DNA of 39,053 nt from Alphaproteobacteria bacterium casp-alpha2 (GCA_001510075.1 LFEN01000003.1:1-39053), one strand, 5' to 3'. Counted from the stretch's first letter, positions 26,444 through 35,716 are shown. The notes: generated by a model from the letters alone, not told the origin. Numbers and translations are program-made.

Positions 26444-26734
26444 CTAAGCCGCAGTTGCGATGCGCTTGACCTTGATCCGGCTGGCCTTCTTCATGGCCTG
26501 AGCTAGATCATAGGACGCCTGCAATCGGTACCATGTATCCGCACCGCCGCCGAATGCCTTGTCGAGACGGATCGCCATTTCAGGAGAAATTCCAGACTTG
26601 CAATTAACAATGTCCGACATCTGCTTGCGGCTGACACCAAGTTTGCCCGCAGCGGCCGTCACGGTAATTCCCAAGGGTTCCAGGCAGTCGTAGCGGACGG
26701 ACAGACCCGGGTGGGGTGGGTTTTTCATTGCCAT
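26444..26734 (-). CDS. higA: HigA-family antitoxin
   Basis: The protein has 96 residues. It is a helix-turn-helix antitoxin of the HigA/VapI type: [23 protein letters not shown], then [32 protein letters not shown] and [13 protein letters not shown]. These proteins neutralise the cognate toxin and bind the operon promoter. A GGAGG site precedes ATG 26734. It lies 12 bases after higB, the usual toxin-first order. It is a likely autorepressor of the pair. Confidence 0.93.
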   Translation of the reverse strand: MAMKNPPHPGLSVRYDCLEPLGITVTAAAGKLGVSRKQMSDIVNCKSGISPEMAIRLDKAFGGGADTWYRLQASYDLAQAMKKASRIKVKRIATAA

Positions 26735-26746
26735 GTTTTGTCCTCC

Positions 26747-27025
26747 TTAATGGTAGTCAATCAGGTCCACATCACAGACATGAGCCCCGTCAAAGCGAAA
26801 TACGATACGCCAGTTGCCCGAGACATCGACAGCCCAAGCCCCCGCAAGTTTGCCCTTCAGGGGATGCAGACGGAAGCCCGGCAGGTCCATGTTCGCGGGC
26901 TCCGTCGCCTCGTCCAGGCGCGCCAGAATGCGTTCAACCTTGGCGACGTATTCGGACGGCACCCGCCGCCGGTCTCCTTTTTCATAAAGGAGTTTGAGCC
27001 CCTTGTGTCGAAAGCCAACGATCAT
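26747..27025 (-). CDS. higB: HigB-family toxin (RelE-like mRNA interferase)
   Basis: The protein has 92 residues from ATG 27025, chosen over GTG 27046 because HigB proteins start MI(V/R)xFRHKGL. The segments FRHKGLKLLYEKGDRRRV, LPGFRLHPLKGKLAGAWAVDVSGNWRIVFRF and VDLIDYH match HigB throughout. Family knowledge: it cleaves mRNA at the ribosome. It appears intact. It is transcribed first, followed by higA. Confidence 0.93.
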   Translation of the reverse strand: MIVGFRHKGLKLLYEKGDRRRVPSEYVAKVERILARLDEATEPANMDLPGFRLHPLKGKLAGAWAVDVSGNWRIVFRFDGAHVCDVDLIDYH

Positions 27026-27071
27026 GGGCGAAGTGTAACCTGTCACCTACCAATTTACAATCCCCCTTCGA

Positions 27072-27094
27072 GGCGCTGGATGCGGCGCTTTAGG
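27072..27094. repeat. Right copy of 23-bp direct repeat flanking higBA
   Basis: It matches the left copy at 21 of 23 positions. On the plus strand it reads EALDAAL and stop, like the aminotransferase C-terminus; on the minus strand its TTA is the TAA stop of the BenE-type gene. Confidence 0.75.
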
Positions 27095-28289
27095 TCTTCT
27101 TTTCCCGCCAATAAGCAAAAAGCTCCTTCCGTTCGGCCATCAACGAGGCGGCGATCCCGGCTATGAGCGCCCAGAACGCCGACGTAATGCCGAAAACGGA
27201 AAACGGCGTCGCCGCGACGGCAAGCGCCGCCAGCGCCCCGAACCGAAGCTTTCCGCCGAATGCCGTTTCAAAAGCACTTTGCAATGACGACAGAATGGCC
27301 AGCCCGGCCAAAGTAACGACAAAGGTCCTGGGCAGCACCGCAATGAGCGATGTCAGTGTTCCCGCGCCAAGGGCGACGATAATCGTCAGGGCGGCGGCGA
27401 TGACACAGGCCCAGTATCGCCCTTCCTTCGGCCCGGCGTCCGGCCCGGCAAGGATGGCAGCGCCGGTGCGCGCCACGGTCGCCGAGTGGCCGCCAAGGAC
27501 CGCGTTGACCACGGAATTCAACCCGGCAACCACGGTCACCACCGTGATCGGCACCTTGTAATCCTGTGAGATCAAAAACCCCAGCCCCTGAACGTTGCCG
27601 AGCCCCATGGCCAGAATAATCATCGGCAGACTGACTGCGATGAAAGCCGAGACCGAGAAGTCCATCCCCGGAACGGCAAGCTCCGGCAGCGACCAGGAAA
27701 CCAGCTCCAATGACGTTTCACCAAAAAGATAAACGGCCATGCCGCCGATGATAATCGCCAGCCCCATCGGCGGCACGCGGGAGCTGTTGATGAAGCGCCC
27801 GATCAGATAACTGGCCAGCGTCACACCGGCGACCAGCACGTCTTCGACGCTGGCGGCAACCATCCGCGTCACATAGACAAGGATGGAGCCACCGAACATG
27901 CCCATAACGATTGGCAGGGGCAGCCAGGCCATAATCCGCTTACCGATACCGAACACGCCGAGCACGACAATGGCGATGCCGGCCATCAAATTAGCGCCGA
28001 CCAGTTCGGCGAAGGTGAATTGTCCCGACAATGTTCCCAGATAAATCAACCCCGGAATGGTCCAGGTGATGGGGATCGGCAACCGGTAATAAAACGACAG
28101 CAGGATCGCGCTGACAGCGCTCGAAAACCAAATCACGAAAATCCAACTTGATGCCTCCACCCTGCTGAGGCCCAGTTGCCCGGCAACCTCAAGGTGCAGC
28201 GGCAAGGCTCCAAAGACATACCAGACGAAAGCGGTCAACCCAGCCCACACGGCTGTCATGTTGAAATCACGGAAATGGGAATTGCTCAT
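27090..28289 (-). CDS. BenE-family benzoate/proton symporter-like transporter
   Basis: The protein has 399 residues from ATG 28289 (a TTG two codons upstream is rejected) and about 11-12 membrane spans. PITWTIPGLIYLGTLSGQFTFAELVGANLMAG, LPLPIVMGMFGGSIL and LNSVVNAVLGGHSATVARTGAAILAGPDA are typical of BenE (NCS2-related fold). No benzoate or aromatic degradation gene is near, so benzoate as the substrate is not supported by context. The stop lies inside the right direct-repeat copy. Amidohydrolase and channel genes follow upstream on the same strand. Confidence 0.9.
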   Translation of the reverse strand: MSNSHFRDFNMTAVWAGLTAFVWYVFGALPLHLEVAGQLGLSRVEASSWIFVIWFSSAVSAILLSFYYRLPIPITWTIPGLIYLGTLSGQFTFAELVGANLMAGIAIVVLGVFGIGKRIMAWLPLPIVMGMFGGSILVYVTRMVAASVEDVLVAGVTLASYLIGRFINSSRVPPMGLAIIIGGMAVYLFGETSLELVSWSLPELAVPGMDFSVSAFIAVSLPMIILAMGLGNVQGLGFLISQDYKVPITVVTVVAGLNSVVNAVLGGHSATVARTGAAILAGPDAGPKEGRYWACVIAAALTIIVALGAGTLTSLIAVLPRTFVVTLAGLAILSSLQSAFETAFGGKLRFGALAALAVAATPFSVFGITSAFWALIAGIAASLMAERKELFAYWREKKT

Positions 28290-28346
28290 GGCCAAAGACT
28301 ACGTTGCTTGGCCCCGAAAAGGCCACTGTTTTCACGCGTTGACGGT

Positions 28347-28871
28347 TCACGCCACTTTGGCCGCTTCCTTGACCTTTTTCTTGAGCTTCTTTTCTTCTTT
28401 TTCGAGGTCGCCTTCGAGGCGCTTGATGCGGCGGTTGATGCGTTCAATGCGGGCCAGGGCCTTGCGCCGTTTGTTGGCCTGGCGGACCTGGCGCCATTTC
28501 CTGAACCGCCATTCCCCGGCGACACCCAGCAACACCAACCCCGACAGGGTGACGACGATGGCGCCGGCCAGATAGCCGATCTTGTGCATGCTGACCGCGG
28601 TTCCCCAGAAACCGACCGTGACCAGGGCGGCGGCAAAGGTGAACAACAGGCGGCGGGTGACGCTTTCTTCTTTCTGCTGGCCCAATTCGGCTTCGGCGAC
28701 GGCGATAGCGATTTCCGTTTTCGCCATGGCCTGCCAGATCTTGAACGACATGCCTTCATCAAGGGTGCGGCCATCGCGGATGAATTGTTCAAGCCGCATG
28801 ATGACATACTCGGCGCGCTCGTCCGGCGTCGGGTCATCGGTCAGTTCCGGGACTTTAAATTCTTCGCTCAA
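28347..28871 (-). CDS. Membrane protein with C-terminal basic coiled coil, unknown function
   Basis: The gene encodes 174 residues from TTG 28871, with AAAGGGAAAG upstream; a later ATG would remove about 25 residues. The N-terminal 65 residues are soluble and helical (YVIMRLEQFIRDGRTLDEGMSFKIWQAMAKTEIA). Two membrane helices follow (about 74-92 and 98-117). The C-terminal 50 residues are a strongly charged coiled coil (KALARIERINRRIKRLEGDLEKEEKKL). I do not recognise a family. Position between BenE-like and amidohydrolase genes gives no functional clue. Confidence 0.7.
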   Translation of the reverse strand: MSEEFKVPELTDDPTPDERAEYVIMRLEQFIRDGRTLDEGMSFKIWQAMAKTEIAIAVAEAELGQQKEESVTRRLLFTFAAALVTVGFWGTAVSMHKIGYLAGAIVVTLSGLVLLGVAGEWRFRKWRQVRQANKRRKALARIERINRRIKRLEGDLEKEEKKLKKKVKEAAKVA

Positions 28872-28933
28872 GGACTTTCCCTTTTAAGCATAATGGGCCA
28901 GCCTTAATAAACACCATCCGCCTTACTAAATCG

Positions 28934-29752
28934 CTAACGGGAGAGCCCAAACAGCCGCTCGGCGTTCCCGTGGGCGATTTTTTCGCGGATATCCTTCGGC
29001 AATACCATCAGCCACGACCGGTGTTCTCCGATCAGGCCGGTGTATTCGGCCAGGCGATCCACTTGCCAGGTATCGGAGCCGATCAGAAAACGGTCCGGAT
29101 GGGCGATAAAAACCTTGCGCCAGTTCGCATCGATAACGTCGCCGGGCATGATTTCAGCCGCCCGATAGGAAACCTCGGTCCACAGATTTTTGTGCTGTCC
29201 CAACAAGCGCTCAACGACGTCGGGGGGTTCCGAAAACCCGGCGTGCGCCCAAAGTACTTTTAAATCGGGCCAACGCTGGAACAGGCCCTCAACCACATCC
29301 GCCTGGCTATGGACGTGAAGATAGAGGCCCTTGTCACGGGCCAGACGGATATACCCGACCATCCCCGGATCACCCAGGCTTTCCGGCGTATTGATGTGGA
29401 CCTCGCCGAACACCTGGTGGCGTCCCTGGGCCAGAACTTTCTCGGCAGCCGGAATCAGTTTTTGTTTTTTGAACCAGAACCCGAGATCGGCGGAAACCTT
29501 ATAGGGGCGATAGCCGCCGATGATGCGCTTTGGTCCTGCCCGCAGCAGCTTTTGCGTTCCTTCGTCCGGCGACGATGACGCCAGCGCCCCGATGACGCCT
29601 GCCGCTTTCATCTTTTCGAGGACGGCATCCGGGGAAAAGACCTCCCAGGCGCTTCTCGAATAATGCAGGTGGGCGTCAAAGATCGGCAATTCCTGGGCCT
29701 TTACAGGAAACGCCCCTACCATCAGCACAAACAGGAAAGTAAAATATTTCAC
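28934..29752 (-). CDS. Exported amidohydrolase-family (TIM-barrel) protein
   Basis: The gene encodes 272 residues from GTG 29752, with a signal peptide (about residues 1-19, ending VKAQ). The metal-dependent hydrolase barrel shows FDAHLHY (His28, His30), LHVHSQAD, WAHAGF and LIGSDTW, matching the amidohydrolase 2 (PF04909) pattern with a second-His cluster and final Asp. Most relatives are cytoplasmic, so export is unusual. The substrate is unknown. It lies 13 bases after the MscS gene on the same strand. Confidence 0.87.
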   Translation of the reverse strand: MKYFTFLFVLMVGAFPVKAQELPIFDAHLHYSRSAWEVFSPDAVLEKMKAAGVIGALASSSPDEGTQKLLRAGPKRIIGGYRPYKVSADLGFWFKKQKLIPAAEKVLAQGRHQVFGEVHINTPESLGDPGMVGYIRLARDKGLYLHVHSQADVVEGLFQRWPDLKVLWAHAGFSEPPDVVERLLGQHKNLWTEVSYRAAEIMPGDVIDANWRKVFIAHPDRFLIGSDTWQVDRLAEYTGLIGEHRSWLMVLPKDIREKIAHGNAERLFGLSR

Positions 29753-29765
29753 GTGTCTTTAAAGG

Positions 29766-30596
29766 CTACGTAACCTCCCCCGAGACAATATGAAGATCGC
29801 GTTGCGGGAACGGGATCGAGTATCCGGCGGCCTGTAGATCGGCCTTGATCGACTTGTTGAGGCTCCAGACCGTATCCCAGTAATCGCCGGACATGGTCCA
29901 GCCGCGAAGGTTGATGATGACGGCGCTATCGCCCAGGCTTTTGACGAAGACCAGCGGTTCCGGGTCGCCCAAAACCCGCGCATCATTCGTCATCAGGCCC
30001 ATCAGCAACGCCAGGGCGCCGTCCGCATCGTCGTCGTAGCCGATACCGACTTCGATATCGAAGCGCCGGGTCGGGTTGCGGGAGAAATTGGTGATCGGGC
30101 TCGACCAGATTTTCGAATTGGGAACGATCAGGCACAACCCGTCGTTGGTCTTGATTTCGGTGTTGAACAGGCCGATTTCGACCACCGTACCGGCAATGCC
30201 CCCGGCATCGACATAATCGCCGACGTTAAAGGGCCGCAGGAACAATAACATGACCCCGGCGGCGATGTTGCCCAGCATTCCCTGAAGCGCCAGGCCGATG
30301 GCAAGGCCGGCGGCACCCAGGACGGTAATAATCGAAGCCGTCTGCACCCCGAACTGGTTGAGCACCGCCACCAGCACGAAGATCATGATCACGTACCAGA
30401 CAAGCTTGGCCAGGAACGGTTTCAGGGTTTCGTCCATTTGCGGAATGCGATCCAGCCCGTGGCGGACGCCGCGCCGCACCCAGCCGGCGATGATCCAGCC
30501 GATAACCAGCAGGGCAATGGCGCCGACGATATCGACGCCGTATTCAACGCCGATGGCAATCACGCTTTCGATCAAGTCGCGGGTCTGTTTTTCCAT
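29766..30596 (-). CDS. Small-conductance mechanosensitive channel, MscS family
   Basis: The protein has 276 residues, the classical short MscS size. Three membrane helices are expected (about 20-40, 62-82 and the pore helix 90-112). The pore helix has the Ala/Gly packing (GAAGLAIGLALQGMLGNIAAG) and is followed by RPFNVGDYV. The beta domain shows VPNSKIWSSPITNFS. It releases osmolytes under hypo-osmotic shock. The start is ATG 30596, with the amidohydrolase downstream and valS 14 bases upstream. Confidence 0.95.
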   Translation of the reverse strand: MEKQTRDLIESVIAIGVEYGVDIVGAIALLVIGWIIAGWVRRGVRHGLDRIPQMDETLKPFLAKLVWYVIMIFVLVAVLNQFGVQTASIITVLGAAGLAIGLALQGMLGNIAAGVMLLFLRPFNVGDYVDAGGIAGTVVEIGLFNTEIKTNDGLCLIVPNSKIWSSPITNFSRNPTRRFDIEVGIGYDDDADGALALLMGLMTNDARVLGDPEPLVFVKSLGDSAVIINLRGWTMSGDYWDTVWSLNKSIKADLQAAGYSIPFPQRDLHIVSGEVT

Positions 30597-30609
30597 GGCG
30601 CGCTTTCTC

Positions 30610-33264
30610 CTAGCCGGCCTGTGTCAGGCGTTGGCGGGCTTCGGTCATTTTGGTGCGCTGGGCCAAAACGTCGGCCAGCTTTTCGCGTTCCTTTTCGACC
30701 AGGGCTTCCGGTGCGTTGGCGACGAATTTCTCGTTCGCCAGTTTTTTCTCGAAGTGCTGGACCTCATCGTCGAGCTTGGCGATTTCCTTGTCCAGACGCG
30801 CCCCTTCCCCCTCAACATCAATGACGCCGGCAAAGGGAATAACGATGGTCGCTTCGTCGATGACGTCCTGAATGGCGCCCTTGGGAACATCGCCTTCAAG
30901 GGGACCCAAGGATTCCAGGCGGGCGAGGCGCATGATCAAGTCTTGGTGAATATCCATAAATTTCAAGGCTTTATCGCCGGCGTCTTTCAGCGACAACGGA
31001 ATTTTTGCCTTTGGCGGCACGTGCATTTCGGCGCGCACGGCGCGCACCTGGGAAATCAGCCTGACCACCCAGTCCATTTCGGCATTGGCGTCTTCATGCA
31101 CCAGAGAGGCATCAAGTTGCGGCCAGGCCGACGCAATCAACGTCGCTTCGCGCTTGTCGCCCAACTGTTCATACAATTCCTCGGTGACAAAAGGCATGAT
31201 CGGATGCAACAGGTGCAGCAACTGGTCCAGCACCCAGGCCGTCGTCGCCCGGGTTTCGGCCTTGGCGGCATCATCGTTGCCTTCAAAGATCGGCTTGGTG
31301 AATTCTACATACCAGTCGCAGAACGTGCCCCAGGTGAATTGATACAGCGCCGAGGCCATGTCGTTAAAGCGATAGGCCTCAATCGCCGTCACCGTCGCGC
31401 TGTCTGCATCCTTGAGCTTGCCGATGATCCACTTGTTGACCGTCAGATCGACGCTGGCGGGATCGAAACCGGCAACCGGGTAGCATTCGTTCATCTGGCA
31501 GAATCTGGCCGCGTTCCAAAGCTTGGTGACGAAGTTGCGATAGCCTTCAACCCGGCTTTCCGACATCTTGACGTCGCGGCCCTGGGCGGCGAAGGCGGTC
31601 AGGGTAAAGCGCAGCGCGTCAGCGCCGAATTTGTCGATCAGTTGCAGCGGGTCGATGATGTTGCCCTTGGACTTGGACATCTTCTGGCCCTTTTCGTCGC
31701 GCACCAGGGCGTGGATATAGACGGTGTGAAACGGCACTTCGCCCATGAATTCCAGCCCCATCATCATCATCCGGGCGACCCAGAAGAAAATGATGTCAAA
31801 GCCGGTAATCAGAACGTCCGTCGGATAATAACGCTGAACCTCGGGCGTTTCATCGGGCCAGCCGAGCGTAGAGAACGGCCACAGCGCCGATGAAAACCAG
31901 GTGTCCAAGACATCCGGATCGCGTTCCAGGGCCGTCGGCTCGCCGTACAATTCTTCGGCCTTGGCCAGGGCTTCTGCTTCGGTTTCGGCGACAAAAATTT
32001 CACGGTCCGGGCCGAACCAAGCCGGAATTTGATGCCCCCACCAGATTTGCCGCGAGATACACCAGGGCTGGATATTGCGCATCCATTCGTAATAGGTGTT
32101 TTCCCATTGCTGGGGCACGAACTTGGTCTTGCCCTGTTCGACCGCCGTAATGGCAGGCCCGGCCAGGCGTTTGGCATCGACAAACCACTGGTCCATCAAC
32201 CATGGCTCGATGACGACGCCGGAACGGTCGCCATAAGGAATGACCATCAGGTTTTCCTCGACCTTGACCAGCAGGCCTAGTTCTTCGATCTCGGCGATGA
32301 CCTTTTTCCGGGCGTCAAAGCGGTCCATGCCCCGATAGGCTTCAGGCACGTTGTCGTTGAGACACGCATTACCGTCGAGCACGTTGACCATTTTCAGGTT
32401 GTGGCGTTTGCCGACTTCGAAATCGTTAAAATCATGGGCCGGCGTCATCTTGACCGCGCCCGTGCCCTTTTCCGGGTCGGCGTATTCGTCGGCAATAATC
32501 GGTAATTTCCGTCCGACGATGGGAAGGATGCAGTTTTTCCCGACCAATTCCTGATACCGGTCGTCTTCTGGATGAACAGCAATCGCGACGTCGCCTAACA
32601 TGGTTTCCGGCCGGGTCGTGGCGATGGTGATGAATTTTTCGTCGCTGTCTTCGATGGGATACTTGAAGTACCACATCTTGCCGGTGATTTCGCGTTGCTC
32701 GACTTCCAGGTCGGAAATCGCCGTATGCAGCTTGGGGTCCCAGTTGACCAGCCGTTTGTCCCGGTAAATCAAGCCTTTCGCGTACAACTCGACAAAGACC
32801 TTGCGCACCGCCCTGCTCAGGCCTTCGTCCATGGTGAAGCGTTCGCGCGCCCAGTCGCACGACGCGCCCAACCGCCGGAGCTGTTTGGTAATGGTGCCGC
32901 CCGACTGGCCTTTCCATTCCCAGACCCGTTCGATGAATTTTTCCCGGCCCAGGTCGTGGCGGGTTTTGGCCTCGTCGGCCAGTTGCCGCTCGACGACCAT
33001 TTGCGTGGCGATCCCGGCATGGTCCATTCCCGGTTGCCAAAGCGCGTCTTTGCCCTGCATGCGGGCAAAGCGGATCAGAATATCCTGCAGCGTGCTGTTC
33101 AGCGCGTGGCCCATGTGGAGGCTGCCGGTGACGTTGGGCGGCGGAATGACGATGGTAAAGGGCGCAGCATCCGGGTTTTGTCCGCAGGCGAACGCGCCCT
33201 CGGTTTCCCAGGCCTCATAATGTTTCTTTTCGACCTCGGCAGGCCGATAGGTCTTTTCCAGCAT
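30610..33264 (-). CDS. valS: Valyl-tRNA synthetase
   Basis: The protein has 884 residues and is a class I synthetase charging tRNA-Val. The HIGH motif appears as HMGH (PPPNVTGSLHMGHALN, about residues 42-57). The KMSKS motif lies at about 528 (GQKMSKSKGNIIDPLQL). The editing domain TTRPETMLGD and GTGAVKMTPAHDFND are intact. The C-terminal coiled coil (about 815-880, rich in Glu/Lys) binds the tRNA. The start is ATG 33264. It is followed by popZ upstream, an order common in alphaproteobacteria. Confidence 0.97.
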   Translation of the reverse strand: MLEKTYRPAEVEKKHYEAWETEGAFACGQNPDAAPFTIVIPPPNVTGSLHMGHALNSTLQDILIRFARMQGKDALWQPGMDHAGIATQMVVERQLADEAKTRHDLGREKFIERVWEWKGQSGGTITKQLRRLGASCDWARERFTMDEGLSRAVRKVFVELYAKGLIYRDKRLVNWDPKLHTAISDLEVEQREITGKMWYFKYPIEDSDEKFITIATTRPETMLGDVAIAVHPEDDRYQELVGKNCILPIVGRKLPIIADEYADPEKGTGAVKMTPAHDFNDFEVGKRHNLKMVNVLDGNACLNDNVPEAYRGMDRFDARKKVIAEIEELGLLVKVEENLMVIPYGDRSGVVIEPWLMDQWFVDAKRLAGPAITAVEQGKTKFVPQQWENTYYEWMRNIQPWCISRQIWWGHQIPAWFGPDREIFVAETEAEALAKAEELYGEPTALERDPDVLDTWFSSALWPFSTLGWPDETPEVQRYYPTDVLITGFDIIFFWVARMMMMGLEFMGEVPFHTVYIHALVRDEKGQKMSKSKGNIIDPLQLIDKFGADALRFTLTAFAAQGRDVKMSESRVEGYRNFVTKLWNAARFCQMNECYPVAGFDPASVDLTVNKWIIGKLKDADSATVTAIEAYRFNDMASALYQFTWGTFCDWYVEFTKPIFEGNDDAAKAETRATTAWVLDQLLHLLHPIMPFVTEELYEQLGDKREATLIASAWPQLDASLVHEDANAEMDWVVRLISQVRAVRAEMHVPPKAKIPLSLKDAGDKALKFMDIHQDLIMRLARLESLGPLEGDVPKGAIQDVIDEATIVIPFAGVIDVEGEGARLDKEIAKLDDEVQHFEKKLANEKFVANAPEALVEKEREKLADVLAQRTKMTEARQRLTQAG

Positions 33265-33365
33265 GGCTGGCGCCTTTTATTCAAAAATCGGGAGGATGAT
33301 ACGCCGCCCTTAATCATAGCGGCAGAATGTAACCGGGCAGCGCCGGATATTCCAGTGGATAGAAG

Positions 33366-34001
33366 CTAATCCGAAAGTCTTTCGGCCCGGTTGATCATGG
33401 TGTCGATCTCTTTCTTGACCAGGCGTTCGATCAGGTAAGGCAGATTGCGGTCGAGCCATTCGCGCAGCAAGGGCTTGAGCATTTCACGCACCATCCCTTC
33501 CAGGGTCATATCCTTGCCGGCATCGTCAATGGCAATGTCGCGCCGGTTCAAGATGGCGCGCGCCAATTCATCCAGAACATCGGTAGATGCGGAGACCGTC
33601 GGGCCGGAAATAATCTCCGACGAAATCATTTCAGGAGTCAGCCGCAGCACATCTTCCATGGCTTGCGGCATGGGTGGCGGCGCTGGCGCGGGAACCGGTT
33701 CGGGTTCCGGAATATACTCGGGTTCCGGTTCGGGCTCGGGTTCCGGAATATACTCAGGTTCCGGTTCCGGCTCGGGTTCCGGCGCAGCCTCGATCTCGGG
33801 TTCGGGCTCGGGCTCCGGCTCCGGCTCCGGCTCAGCCGATAAATCCATATCAAGCCCGGCACCGGCATCGGCAGCAGCAAGCTCTTCTTCCTCTTCTTCG
33901 GACAAAATCCGGCGAATAGACGCCAGAATGTCCTCCATTGAGGGTTCTTCGCCGTCAACCGCTCCGGCGCCGTCTGCTGATTCAGGTACTTCTTCGCTCA
34001 T
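33366..34001 (-). CDS. popZ: PopZ-type polar organising protein (DUF2497 family)
   Basis: The protein has 211 residues. The N-terminal conserved helix [22 protein letters not shown] is the PopZ signature. A Glu/Pro-rich disordered spacer (about 56-108) is made of EP repeats with two [10 protein letters not shown] blocks. The C-terminal region (about 115-211), with [40 protein letters not shown], is the oligomerising part. Family knowledge: PopZ forms polar condensates that anchor chromosome partition proteins. The context valS-popZ-tolC supports the call. Confidence 0.92.
   Translation of the reverse strand: MSEEVPESADGAGAVDGEEPSMEDILASIRRILSEEEEEELAAADAGAGLDMDLSAEPEPEPEPEPEPEIEAAPEPEPEPEPEYIPEPEPEPEPEYIPEPEPVPAPAPPPMPQAMEDVLRLTPEMISSEIISGPTVSASTDVLDELARAILNRRDIAIDDAGKDMTLEGMVREMLKPLLREWLDRNLPYLIERLVKKEIDTMINRAERLSD
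33692..33836. repeat. In-frame EP-repeat region inside popZ
   Basis: Short GGTTCC/GGCTCC/GGGCTC units encode Glu-Pro pairs on the minus strand. A 36-base unit containing GGTTCCGGAATATACTC occurs at 33703 and 33739. Every unit keeps the frame, so the acidic spacer can change length. Confidence 0.85.
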
Positions 34002-34163
34002 GAGCCGTCCACCAAGCTAAATTTGGGAGCCCGCACGTGCACGAACGCTACCCCCGAAACGTTAACAAAAGGTATGCTACTACCGCCGGAAAGGCCAGCA
34101 GGATTACTGGCACCCCCCATTGCGGCGCAATCAAATAGCTTTTTCCCCCGACCAAAATTCACC

Positions 34164-35552
34164 TCATTTACCCTCGCCAAGGCCGCTTGCGCCAAACCAT
34201 TTGTTCCGGACTTGGTCGTAATGTTTTGCCGGATCATAAGGCGTTACCCTGAGTTTCATATTCTTCGCCGACAATTGCCCCATCGCCGCTTTCAATTCGA
34301 AAACCGCCACCAACTGGTCGCGCTGGGCCCGGATGTGATTATTGCGGGAATTGAGCAATTCCTGCTCCGCGTCCAGCACATCCAACACCGTTCGGGAACC
34401 GACCTGGGCTTCGCGTTCGACCCCTTCGAGCGCGACCACGTTAGCATCGATTTGCGTCTTGAAGGATTTCACCCGAGCGCGCGCCGAAACCAGGTTTTCC
34501 CAGGAGCGGGTGGCGGTCTCGACGGAGTCCCGGCGGACCTGGTCGATAACCAGAGCCTGCTCGGCCTTTTTCTGTTTGGCTTCGCGCAGGCGGGAATACA
34601 CCGCACCTTGCTGATAAATAGGAACCGTGACCGAGGCGGTTACGGATTCGCCACGCGACACGTTCACGTTGGAGACATTTTCATAGTCACGGTTGACGGA
34701 AAAATTCAGGTTCAAGGATGGCAACAATTCTCCCCTGACCTCATCGACGTTATCCTCCAGCGCCTTCCTGTCTAATTCTGCGGCCAGGACGTTCGGATTG
34801 CTGACCGCTGCGGCCTTGTTGGCTTCTTCCTGATTTGAGGGTTGCCCGAAAGGCTGGGCGGGAGGTTTCAGGTTCCGGGGCGCCACTTGGCCCGTCACGT
34901 TTCGGTAGGCGGCCCGGGACGCTTCCAGATTGCCTTCCGCCTCGATACGGTCGGCAGCGGCGCCGGCGACGCGCGCTTCGGCCTGGTGAACGTCGGTGCG
35001 AGTAATTTCGCCAACCTCGAACCGGTCGCGGGTCGCTTCCAACTGGCGTTTCAGAACCTGTTCGTTATTGATGTTAAGCTTGAGAACCGCTTCATCTCGA
35101 AACACATTCAAAAATGCCGTGGCCGCGTCCAGCAGCACGTCCTGTTCTGTAGCGGACAAGCGGTGTCGTTCAGCCTTGACGGTGTTCTCGGCGCCCCGGG
35201 TGGCGGCAAGGGTGCGCCCGCCCCGATACAGTGGTTGGGAAATTTCCAGTTCGCCACCCCGCGGGGTCTTGATCTGATCCCGGCCACCGAAAGTCCGGGC
35301 GGTATTGAAGGATATCGCCCGACCGACAGACCCCGTAAGGTTGACGGTAGGACGCCAGTTGGCCAGCGCCTGGGGAACCTGTTCATCAGTGGCGCGCAAC
35401 TTGGCCCGTTGGCCCAACAGGGTCGGGTTATTCAGGTATGCTGCGGTCAACGCATCCTCAATGGTCTGCGCCGTCGCCTTGCCGGGCATGACAAAGCCCA
35501 GAAAAAGAGCAAAAACCAGAAAACCCGGATATTTCGACAAACGCAAGATCAT
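34164..35552 (-). CDS. tolC: TolC-family outer-membrane efflux/secretion channel
   Basis: The protein has 462 residues with a signal peptide (about residues 1-29, ending ATAQ). Two homologous halves each show the TolC pattern: IEDALTAAYLNNPTLLGQRA and LEISQPLYRGGRT in the first, NPNVLAAELDRKALEDNVDEVRGELLPSLNL and VTVPIYQQGAVYSRLREAKQ in the second. The helices carry LDVLDAEQELLNSRNN. It forms the outer-membrane exit duct for type I secretion or efflux. The adjacent pcm-like and popZ genes match the usual alphaproteobacterial order. Confidence 0.94.
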   Translation of the reverse strand: MILRLSKYPGFLVFALFLGFVMPGKATAQTIEDALTAAYLNNPTLLGQRAKLRATDEQVPQALANWRPTVNLTGSVGRAISFNTARTFGGRDQIKTPRGGELEISQPLYRGGRTLAATRGAENTVKAERHRLSATEQDVLLDAATAFLNVFRDEAVLKLNINNEQVLKRQLEATRDRFEVGEITRTDVHQAEARVAGAAADRIEAEGNLEASRAAYRNVTGQVAPRNLKPPAQPFGQPSNQEEANKAAAVSNPNVLAAELDRKALEDNVDEVRGELLPSLNLNFSVNRDYENVSNVNVSRGESVTASVTVPIYQQGAVYSRLREAKQKKAEQALVIDQVRRDSVETATRSWENLVSARARVKSFKTQIDANVVALEGVEREAQVGSRTVLDVLDAEQELLNSRNNHIRAQRDQLVAVFELKAAMGQLSAKNMKLRVTPYDPAKHYDQVRNKWFGASGLGEGK

Positions 35553-35716
35553 GTCGTTTGCCCCCCTGTAATGTCTATATATCGTGGCATTTAGGGGATC
35601 ACTTTACCTGTCGCCAAACTCCAAGGTAAAGCAGGGCCAGAAACGGGGCGCAGGGGAATATGGTAAAATCAATGAAGTCAGCGCCTTAGAGCCCATTGGC
35701 AAGGGCGGAAGCAGCC

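Noticed and set aside
30298-31893. 531-codon plus-strand open frame
   Set aside because: It is antisense to mscS and valS; both genes are unambiguous on the minus strand.
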